This document shows positions 1-7,100 of a DNA stretch of 10,710 bases, piece after piece; positions within the stretch are counted from its first letter, which is position 1, and the number at the start of each line of letters is the position of its first letter. Source of the DNA: an uncultured Ruminococcus sp. (GTDB lineage Bacteria; Bacillota; Clostridia; Oscillospirales; CAG-272). The notes below the pieces were generated by a model. The model was not told the origin of the DNA. It searched no databases and worked only from the letters and a program-made list of their open reading frames with translations. The stretch covers positions 1-10,710 of the forward strand of contig CACZSP010000196.1 in NCBI GenBank assembly GCA_902783905.1. Direction: 5' to 3'. The position numbers and the translations under genes are program-made.

Positions 1-467
1 GTCGACGTGAGTCCCGACGCCCGGCGCTTGGGGATTATAACTCCGTGGGCTCCGGCGCATTCGGCGGAGCGTATGATCGCCCCCAGGTTGTGCGGATCCT
101 CCACCCCGTCCAGAATGACGATAAAGGGCTTTTCGCCCCTCTGTACGGCGATATCCAGGATATCGTCGGTCGAACAGTACGCCTTTTCGGCGGCAAAGGC
201 GGCAACGCCCTGATGAACGCCTCCGCGGCAGAGCGAGTCCAGCTTTTCCTTTTCGACGTAAACGACCGGTATTCCGCGCGCGGCCGCCTCCGCTACGATC
301 ACGTTTATCGATCCCTCGCGCTCGCCGCGCCTTATCATTATTTTGTCGATCTCCCTGCCCGACTTAAGCAGTTCCCTCACTCCGTTACGGCCGTATATCA
401 GCCCCTCCGGAGCGTCGGCCTGCTGCCGTGCCGGCGGGCGTCTGTCTTTGTAATCCTTCATTTCCAT
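1..467 (-). CDS. rlmB: RlmB/TrmH-family 23S rRNA 2'-O-methyltransferase, N-terminal part (cut by window edge)
   Basis: This is a SPOUT-class RNA 2'-O-ribose methyltransferase of the SpoU/TrmH family; the RlmB branch methylates G2251 of 23S rRNA using S-adenosylmethionine. Only the first 155 codons are in the window; the family is usually about 245 residues, so the cofactor-binding knot is missing. Visible are a short basic leader, the substrate-binding domain (residues 23-95, from LIYGRNGVRELL to HQGVAA), and SPOUT motif 1 (about 119-151: LDGVEDPHNLGAIIRSAE, then VIIPKRRASGLTS). The Asn, Gly and Arg of NLGAIIRSAE are the conserved family residues. The start is the first ATG (467); a second in-frame ATG at 461 is possible, and neither has a good ribosome binding site. 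A strong promoter lies about 60 bases upstream, and a short GC hairpin (484-499) sits in the leader. The RlmB/TrmH family is certain; RlmB rather than another paralogue is likely. Confidence 0.93.
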   Translation of the reverse strand, partial: MEMKDYKDRRPPARQQADAPEGLIYGRNGVRELLKSGREIDKIMIRRGEREGSINVIVAEAAARGIPVVYVEKEKLDSLCRGGVHQGVAAFAAEKAYCSTDDILDIAVQRGEKPFIVILDGVEDPHNLGAIIRSAECAGAHGVIIPKRRASGLTS

Positions 468-527
468 CGCGGCGCGTCCCGACGGAGCACCGCGGCTCCC
501 GATTCTTTATTTCTTTATTATTTTATT

Positions 528-557
528 AGTATATCACATTTTCGGCGTTTCTGTCAA
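528..557 (-). promoter_or_regulatory. Sigma-A type promoter for rlmB
   Basis: On the minus strand a perfect -35 box TTGACA (552-557) is followed after 18 bases by TATACT (528-533), a 5/6 match to the -10 consensus. The bases just before the -10 give TGA-TATACT, an extended -10 (TGn). An AT-rich stretch follows. The predicted transcription start is near 520, leaving a leader of about 50 bases before the rlmB start. It lies downstream of the serpin stop, so rlmB can be expressed independently of the serpin. Confidence 0.75.
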
Positions 558-568
558 TTCGCGGGATG

Positions 569-593
569 AAAAAAACGCATTCCGGCCGGCGGA
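569..593 (-). terminator. Possible weak intrinsic terminator after the serpin gene
   Basis: Just after the serpin stop, the minus strand has a small GC-rich hairpin (TCCG/CGGA arms around CCGGC, 581-593) and, five bases later, a run of seven T (569-575). The stem is short and its distance from the T-run is not ideal, so this is only a candidate. It sits directly upstream of the rlmB promoter, where a terminator would be expected. Confidence 0.35.
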
Positions 594-594
594 T

Positions 595-1890
595 TCATTC
601 GCGGACGATTCCCTCGAAAAGAACAATCTCGTCGGGCGTCCAGTCGGACGGCGACGTATACACGAAAAAGCCGAAATCCCTGTCGGCGAGGAATTCGATC
701 TTCGGCTCCTGCGAAATACCGCCCTTGGCGACCGCGACGGCGGTGACCGCTGCGGCTTCTATTCCGTTTTCATCCAGTCCCAGTTTTGCCCTGTGAATTA
801 TATCGCTGACAAAAGCTCCTTCGTCCTTCGCGAACATATCTCCGAGCGCGCCGGAACCCGCGTTGAATACGGCTGTCGCTCCTCTGTCGCACAAGAAATT
901 CACCAGTTCGTTATCGGTGAAAGAAGTCTCTACGGACAGTTTCGGAACCGTGACGCGGACGGAGGCGGGCTGCGCCTGCGCCAGTTTGTCTGCGAGCTTT
1001 TCGGTGCTTCCGATAACGAACAGACAGCAGACGCTGTTCTGCATCGGCACGGCGACAAGCTCGGTTTCTTCGTCTTTATAATACCTGAAGCTTCCTGACG
1101 TCGTGATAAAATCCTTTTTCGTGCTCGCGGAGCTGCCGTTGAAGGTTTTCTCGCCCGCCGGATTCCAGGGCGCGTTCCATTCGACGTTCAGATAAAGAGC
1201 GTTTACGAGCAGTGCGATCAGTGACGAGGCGTCGTATCCGGGCTCGAACAGTTCGGGTATCAGGCCGCGCGTCTTTTCCTTCGTCCAGTCGTTTGCTCTT
1301 TTTACAATATTTTCCGGCGTGAATTCAAAAACGTCCGCGTCGAACATTTCCAGTCTCAGTTTGAAAAGATCCGAAAATTCGGAAACGCCGGAATTCCTCC
1401 ACGCCGAGTCGGCAAGCGCCACCGCCTGCCTGTTCTTTCCTTCGGAGCGTTCTGCCGCCGCGTTGAATCCCTCGACGAATCGGTTGAACGACTTTACTTC
1501 GGATTCGAGTTCGTTTTCTCTCCCCGCTTCTTCGGCAAAACCGAGAGCGGCGCAAAGCTCCTCTCTCCCCTTGCCGGAGGTACCCGCAAGGAGCATTCCG
1601 AGAGCGTATTTGACGGAAACCGGAGAGATCACGGTATTTCCTTTTTTCACGCTTCCGGCAAACCTCAGCAGATCGAGATCCAGCAGGGCGTATTCGTATC
1701 GGGCGGACGCCGTCGGCGTGATTTCTCCGGAATCATCCGTTTCCTGTCCGGAGGATCCGGACTGCGGCGGTTCGCCTGTCCCTGCCGGCTGCGACGCCTC
1801 GCCCGTACCCGCAGGAGCCGGATCGGCGCAGGAAGCAAAAGCGCAGAGCAAAAGACTCGCGCAGAGTGCAAATATTACAACTCGTTTCAT
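595..1890 (-). CDS. Lipoprotein serpin (serine/cysteine protease inhibitor)
   Basis: A 431-residue serpin, a suicide inhibitor that traps proteases through its reactive centre loop. A lipoprotein-like signal peptide (residues 1-21, ending CAFAS-C; Cys21 is the likely lipidated residue, Cys16 an alternative) is followed by a Gly/Pro/Ser/Glu-rich linker (22-63) that would hold the fold off the membrane. Serpin landmarks are NTVISPVSVKYALGMLLAGT (85-104), the NDWTKEKTRGLIPELF helix-F region (200-215), VNALYLNVEW (229-238) and the C-terminal signature FLADRDFGFF (400-409) ending ILFxG-like VLFEGIV. The hinge (374-383, ENGIEAAAVT) has the small-residue run typical of inhibitory serpins, with Ile instead of the usual Thr at P14. 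The start is supported by GAGGTGA (1898-1904) seven bases upstream. The gene appears monocistronic: a hairpin precedes it and a promoter for rlmB follows. Related gut Firmicutes serpins (siropins) inhibit host elastases and proteinase 3; the target here is unknown. Confidence 0.95.
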   Translation of the reverse strand: MKRVVIFALCASLLLCAFASCADPAPAGTGEASQPAGTGEPPQSGSSGQETDDSGEITPTASARYEYALLDLDLLRFAGSVKKGNTVISPVSVKYALGMLLAGTSGKGREELCAALGFAEEAGRENELESEVKSFNRFVEGFNAAAERSEGKNRQAVALADSAWRNSGVSEFSDLFKLRLEMFDADVFEFTPENIVKRANDWTKEKTRGLIPELFEPGYDASSLIALLVNALYLNVEWNAPWNPAGEKTFNGSSASTKKDFITTSGSFRYYKDEETELVAVPMQNSVCCLFVIGSTEKLADKLAQAQPASVRVTVPKLSVETSFTDNELVNFLCDRGATAVFNAGSGALGDMFAKDEGAFVSDIIHRAKLGLDENGIEAAAVTAVAVAKGGISQEPKIEFLADRDFGFFVYTSPSDWTPDEIVLFEGIVRE

Positions 1891-1934
1891 AACAATGTCA
1901 CCTCGCCCGGATAATCGTTCGGAATTCGCGTGAT

Positions 1935-1952
1935 CCGGAAAAAACGTTCCGG
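1935..1952. repeat. Short palindrome upstream of the serpin
   Basis: CCGGAA and TTCCGG arms flank a six-base spacer, 45 bases upstream of the serpin start codon. It could be an operator or leader hairpin, or chance in GC-rich DNA. I found no convincing -35/-10 pair in the surrounding 1891-1974 region, so its relation to the serpin promoter is not established. Confidence 0.3.
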
Positions 1953-1974
1953 CGTTATCTTCCGCCGAATTTGC

Positions 1975-2011
1975 GGGGCTGTTAAAAAAGTCCGACTTTT
2001 TTAACAGCCCC
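1975..2011 (-). terminator. Perfect 17-bp hairpin after the permease operon
   Basis: The arms GGGGCTGTTAAAAAAGT and ACTTTTTTAACAGCCCC pair without mismatch around a three-base loop, starting 13 bases after the stop of the last permease gene. GC pairs at the base and a block of six A:T pairs near the tip are unusual. In the operon's direction (minus strand) the hairpin is preceded by AAAA and followed by GCAAATT, so the usual trailing T-run is absent; on the plus strand TTTT does follow. It is placed as a terminator or 3'-end stabiliser of the operon, but it is not a textbook intrinsic terminator. Confidence 0.65.
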
Positions 2012-2024
2012 TTTTCCCGTTTGA

Positions 2025-3152
2025 TTAATCGGCGGTAAGTCCGCTTCTTTCTATACCCTGTACAAGGAAGTTCTGCAGGAACACGTACATAATGACGAGA
2101 GGCATTATGATAAGCAGTCCGCAGGTGTTTCTGATGGCGGAGTAGTAAAGGTTCTGACCGGCGTAGTTGGTTTCAAGCGTGGTCGGAATCTTTACGATAT
2201 CCGGCATGAGTATCGTCTTGTTCGTGGTAAAGAAGAGCGTCGTATAGAAGTCGTCGGTCCACTGCCATGAGAAGGCGAAGAGGAAGACGGTGATCATCAT
2301 CGGAACCGAAAGCGGAAGGATGATGGTCAGGAAGGTACGGAAGGTGCCCGAGCCGTCGATGTAGGCGGACTCTTCAAGCTCGTCCGGGACTCCGCGGAAG
2401 AACTGACGGAGCATAAAGATGTACAGTCCGTTCTTGAAACCGAGTCCGGTGAGAGAGAGGATGATCAGCGGCCAGAAGCTGTTGTTCAGGTTGATGGCGC
2501 CGTCGCTGATGATTCCCTTGATTATCTTGTTCTTGCTCGCCGTACCGAAAATGTTGATGTTCGAGAGTATGTCGTTGATCCATTTCACGTCCCCCACCCG
2601 GGCGTGCCCGGAGAGGAACTTGACTATTCCGAAGACGTCGAAGAACCGGAATCCCATAAACATCGACAACTGCAGCGTCATGTGCGGAACGACCATCGTG
2701 AAGATGACGAGAGCAAAGACGTATTTCGCGCCTTTGAAACGGAACTTCGCAAGACCGTAACCGATGAGGCAGCAGATAAATGTCTGGATCAGCGCCGTAG
2801 ACCCCGAGAGGAGCAGCGTGTTTCCGAACGCCTTGAAATAATCGTTTTCAAGCAGGATAAACTTGTAGATGTCGATCGAGAAGTTTTTCGGGATCATCAT
2901 AACGGTGACGTCGACGAAGTCGTCCTTGCCCATGAACGAACCGGCGATCTTGGTATAGAAGGGGAACAGGACTATGTAGGCGATACCGATAAGCAGGATC
3001 AGGCGGAAAATATACCAGACGACGTCGAGTATGAAGGAAGCGTTGATGAATTTTGCTTTCAGACGCTCCTTGAGCGGAGTGCGCTCGAATTCAACCCTGA
3101 TCTTGTTCTTCGACTCTTTGGTGATTCTGGGAGCCGCAGGCTGTGCGTTCAT
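2025..3152 (-). CDS. Carbohydrate ABC transporter permease, MalG/YtcP-like
   Basis: This is the second membrane subunit of a sugar-type ABC importer (MalG family, BPD_transp_1 fold). It has 375 residues, longer than the usual 275-300. A cytoplasmic N-terminal extension of about 45 residues precedes TM1 (about 48-66); further membrane segments are near 111-135, 145-166, 223-246, 280-300 and 340-360. The EAA loop that docks to the ATPase is clear: EESAYIDGSGTFRTFLTIIL then Pro (260-280), with Gly267 and the LP pair conserved. The tail FLVQGIERSGLTAD matches the usual MalG-family ending. An extra segment of about 55 residues (168-222) sits in the extracellular loop between TM3 and TM4. A strong site, AGGAGG eight bases before ATG, fixes the start. 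It lies 18 bases after the other permease and is the last gene of the operon. No ATPase is nearby, so a shared MsmK/UgpC-type ATPase is likely. The substrate cannot be told. Confidence 0.93.
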   Translation of the reverse strand: MNAQPAAPRITKESKNKIRVEFERTPLKERLKAKFINASFILDVVWYIFRLILLIGIAYIVLFPFYTKIAGSFMGKDDFVDVTVMMIPKNFSIDIYKFILLENDYFKAFGNTLLLSGSTALIQTFICCLIGYGLAKFRFKGAKYVFALVIFTMVVPHMTLQLSMFMGFRFFDVFGIVKFLSGHARVGDVKWINDILSNINIFGTASKNKIIKGIISDGAINLNNSFWPLIILSLTGLGFKNGLYIFMLRQFFRGVPDELEESAYIDGSGTFRTFLTIILPLSVPMMITVFLFAFSWQWTDDFYTTLFFTTNKTILMPDIVKIPTTLETNYAGQNLYYSAIRNTCGLLIIMPLVIMYVFLQNFLVQGIERSGLTAD

Positions 3153-3170
3153 TATTCCGTCCTCCTTTCC

Positions 3171-4154
3171 TTAATCTCTGCGCTGATAGAAGACGAACGC
3201 CGAGAATATCGCGGCTATGATCGCAACTATCACAATGACTATCAGGAAGTACATCCAGGACATCGCCGAGCTGATTTCCTGACCGCTGGATTTGGTATAC
3301 TCCGACGCGATAAACTTCATCACCTGGTTCGAATCCGTCGTGAAGGAGTCTATGATCGTATAGACCGCGTTGACGAGTATCATCGGGCTGATCATCGGGA
3401 AGGTTATCTTCCAGAAGGTCTCCCAGCCGGTAGCGCCGTCGATCTGGCAGGATTCGTAGATGGCCGGGGATATCGACTGAAGTCCGGCAAGGAAGATCAG
3501 CATCTGAACGCCCGAGCGGTTTACGATACCGTAAATGTTGTTGATCGCGTTGACGACGTAATCGACTATTTCGGTACCGACCCTCATGTTGGCGAACAGC
3601 GCTTCTATATCGATCGCCGAAACTATATCGGCGGCGGTCGACTGTCCTGTCCCGTCGGCTATCGTTTCTTCACCCAGCTCATCGAAAAGGTTCTGGGCGT
3701 CTATCGACTCCATGATACCCGTCGAGAGAATAACGGGAACGAAGAATATCGCGCGGAATACGGCGCGCCCGACCATCTTCTGGTTCAGCAGGACCGCCAT
3801 GAACAGCGAGAATAGGATGATGGCGGGGATATCGAAGGCCAGCGTCTGAAGTCCGGAGAGCAGCACCTTGACGAAGTTCGGGTTGACGAACAGCGCCTCG
3901 TTGTAGTTCTGCCAGCCGACGAAGGTCGTTTCGAATCCGGCGCCCGACACGATCTTTATCCTGCAGAAGGAGTACTTGATCGAGTCGAAGATCATCGGAA
4001 GGTAGATCGCAACGAATCCGATGATAAACGGAAGCACGAAAAACCATCCGGCGCGGGCCTTTCTCCGGTCGAGGGAAGCTATCTTCCGCTTCTTTTTAAT
4101 ACCGGAGACCTTCGGCGCGCTTACAGTGTTGTTCAGCTGTATATCGTTTGTCAT
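3171..4154 (-). CDS. Carbohydrate ABC transporter permease, UgpA/LplB-like
   Basis: This is the first membrane subunit of the importer, 327 residues, forming a heterodimer with the MalG-like protein encoded next. A basic cytoplasmic N-terminus leads into TM1 (about 36-55), followed by the GWQNYNEAL element typical of UgpA/LplB proteins, TM2 (101-124), TM3 (133-150), TM4 (207-228, ending IFLAGLQSISP), TM5 (256-272) and TM6 (300-321). The EAA loop is YESCQIDGATGWETFWKITF then Pro (233-253); Asp239-Gly240 and the final Pro are conserved, while the two Ala after Glu are Ser and Cys. The TM3-TM4 loop (150-206) is acidic and lacks the usual Trp-rich sequence, so it may contact a partner other than a classical binding protein. 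GGGAGGT sits just upstream of ATG in the 13-base gap after the giant gene. Substrate unknown; a sugar or modified sugar is the family norm. Confidence 0.93.
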   Translation of the reverse strand: MTNDIQLNNTVSAPKVSGIKKKRKIASLDRRKARAGWFFVLPFIIGFVAIYLPMIFDSIKYSFCRIKIVSGAGFETTFVGWQNYNEALFVNPNFVKVLLSGLQTLAFDIPAIILFSLFMAVLLNQKMVGRAVFRAIFFVPVILSTGIMESIDAQNLFDELGEETIADGTGQSTAADIVSAIDIEALFANMRVGTEIVDYVVNAINNIYGIVNRSGVQMLIFLAGLQSISPAIYESCQIDGATGWETFWKITFPMISPMILVNAVYTIIDSFTTDSNQVMKFIASEYTKSSGQEISSAMSWMYFLIVIVIVAIIAAIFSAFVFYQRRD

Positions 4155-4167
4155 TTTTTACCTCCCG

Positions 4168-7100
4168 TCAGTTGATCTTGGTGGTAAAGGTCTTCGACGT
4201 TCCGTCCGCGTTGAAGCGGATTCCTCCGTAGGCGGGAACGGAAACCGTTTCTTCACCGACGACGCAGGTCACGTCGAAATAGTTGTAGTTGAGGACGAAC
4301 GACACGCCGTTCGCGTATCCGATGCGGACGATGTTTCCGCTCTGGTCGGTATACTTGGTGACGGGATATCCTTCATCTTCCTCGGTCTCCTCCTCTTCCG
4401 TCTCTTCGGCAGGAGTCGAATCGTCGTAAGGATCGGCGACCGTGGTATCGGTCGTTATGATCTTCGAAGCTTCCTCAAGCGAATGCTTTGCGGCTTCGAG
4501 GGTCTTTTTGCTGAGCTCGCGGATCTCGGCTTCGATCTCGTGGACCTTCGCGTTGGTCGCGGCAAGGTCTTTCCTGAGGTCCTCGGAATACGACGTGTCG
4601 CTTCCGAGCACTTCAAGAGCGTAATCGGTGTCGGCGAGAGCCGTTCTCGCGTTCTTTACGTAGTAGTTCAGACGCGGGACGATGTTCGTCGATACTCTCG
4701 AGATCTGGGTCTTGACCGACTTGATGGCGTCGGCCTGCTTCTTCGTGACGGTACCGAGCTCGGTGGCCGTGAGAGTGTAGTCGGCTTCGGCGTCGGACGA
4801 TTCCTTCGTCAGCGAGTCGACCTTTTCCTTAACCTTGGAGAAGGAGGCGTTTGCCTTGTCGTAAGCAGCCTTCAGACCGCTGGTCTCAAGGTTGGTCTTG
4901 TTGGCAAGATCGGTGTTTTCGTTGGAGATGAGGGTGTTGACGACCGAATAGTAGGAGTTCGCCGCGCTGTAAAGCTGCGGGTCGACCGTACGCAGGGCAT
5001 TGCCGGCAGCGGTCATCTGGTCGTTAGCAGCGTTGTACTTTGCGCTGGCGGCGATGTATTTTGCGTTGAGCTCCAGAATCGCGGGGTCGGTGACGCCGGA
5101 GAGTCCGGCTTCGGTGGTCGCCATTATCCAGGCGCTGAACTGTTTCTGGTAATTCGAGAGATTATCCTTCGCTTTACTTCTCGCCTGGTCGGCGGCAACG
5201 TACTTCGCGTCGGTCTTGATCATTTCGGACCAGACCTTGGCGTCGGTTACGGTCTTCGGTACCGAGGTGGCGCCGGTGAAGTAGTTGAGCGCTGTCTCGG
5301 CCTTCTGGAAGGCGGCTTTGGCGGCCTTGTACTTTCCGCCGAGCGTCTCCTCGGGCTTCTCTTCGCTTTCGGAATCCTTTATCGCCTGTTCAAGCGTCTT
5401 CAGATAGGCGGCGGCGTAGCTTTCGACCGCTCTCTTGGAGACGTTGAGATCGGACAGATAGTAGGGATATTCCCTGATGGCTTCGACTTCCGCCTGATGC
5501 TTCGCTTCGAACATCTCGAGCTCGGCAACGGCCTTGCCCTTGGCGGCGGCGGCACTGTCTATCTGCTTGATCTGAGCGTCGGTAATCGCGGCGTCGGACT
5601 TTCCGTTGATGATGTCGGCGACCGAGGCGATCACTTTTTCATACTCTTCCGAAGCCTTTTCGGCGTCGGATTTCAGCTTTCTGTATTCCTCGGTGTCGGG
5701 GATCTCGACGAACTTGTCGTATGCCTCTTTCGCCTTTTCGTAAGCTTCCTTCACGGGCTGGAATTTCTCTTCCTGCTCGTATGCAAGCTCGAAGACGTCA
5801 AGGGCGGCTCTCGCGTTGTCGTATTCCTCTTTCAGCTTCTTATATTCGGAGGAATCTTCCATTCCGGCAAGAAGACCGGAGGAAACCGTCTTGAACTCGG
5901 CGTTGGCCTTGTCGGAGGCGTCCTTGAGTTCGTTGTACTTCGCGTCGGTGAGGTATGCAAGTTCGTAGGAGGAGCGTTCCCTCGAAGCGGCGGCTCTCTC
6001 CTCCGCGTACTTCACATATTCGTCAAGCGCGGCTTTGGCGGGAGATTCGGCGGTGATCTTTTCGATTATCGCGTCGACCGCTGCGGCGGCGGAATCGGCT
6101 GCCGCCTCGGCGGCGGCGTATTCAGCGCTCGATTCGTAGGTCGCCCGGTAGTTGTCCTCGTAAGCCTTGAGCTCGGCCTTTGCCGCGTCGGAGGCGGCTC
6201 CGGCGGCGCTGGACTTGGGTGTGAACTTCGCAAGCTCGGCGCGTGCGGCGGCTACGGCGGCTATGTATTCGTTCGACGTATCCGTTCCGAGCGCGACGAC
6301 GGCAAGTTCGGCCTCCGCGTCGGCCCGCAGATCGGCGAGAAGCTTGTGTTCGTTATACTTCTCTTCGACGGTGGGAAGGAGGTTGTCGCAGTTGGTGATT
6401 ATGTTGGAGAGAACCGTCTTTCTCTGGGTAAGAGCGGTCTGTGCCTTCGACAGCGCCTGCTTTGCGGCGGTGTATTCGGCGTTGCCGGCAAGCGAATTGA
6501 TAAGCTCGGCCTCTTCGGCGAGAGCAGCCGTCTCGGCGGCCGCAGCCTCGTCCGCCTTTGCCTTGAGGGCAAGGTAGGCTTCGCTTGTCAGGTACGCGCC
6601 CGCCATCGCCTTGAGATCGGCGGCCGTTTCGGATTTCTTTCCGTAGAGATATACGTACTGCTCGGCGTTTTCAAGCGATCCGGCGGCTGCGACGACAGCG
6701 GCAAGATTCTCCTCGTTCGGAGTTTCCTTGTACGTCTTGAGCAGCGACTCAACCTTTGCAAGCTGAGCGGTGATGTAGGTCGAAAGCGCTTTTTCGACGT
6801 TCGCCATTCTCGTATCGGCGGTCGCCTGGTTGGTTGCGTGCGACGCAAGTCCCTTTTCGTAGGTCGAGATCATATCGGTGTAGGCACCGTTGAGACCGGT
6901 CGACATAAAGGAGTTGAAGGGATTGTAAATTTCCTTCCAGGAATCAAGGACCGCCTTGAGTACGTCGGAGTTGTAAAGCTTCGTGTCGGCGTCAGCCTGG
7001 AGGGCGTTCTTCTGATCGGTGAGTTCAAGAACCTGCGAAACCAGGGTGTTCATACCGATCGTGAGCGTCACCTTACCGTTGGTGTCCACGCTGTAGGCGC

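Noticed and set aside
45..569. A 174-codon plus-strand open frame at the left edge
   Set aside because: It is antisense to rlmB, whose SPOUT and substrate-binding motifs are unmistakable, and it crosses the rlmB promoter.
1911..1940. Possible -10 box (GATTAT) for the serpin gene
   Set aside because: Only four of six bases match and no acceptable -35 box lies 16-18 bases upstream; the serpin promoter remains unidentified.
2604..3815. A 403-codon plus-strand open frame across both permease genes
   Set aside because: It spans two well-supported genes and their gap in antisense; its Arg/Asp/His-rich translation resembles no protein family.
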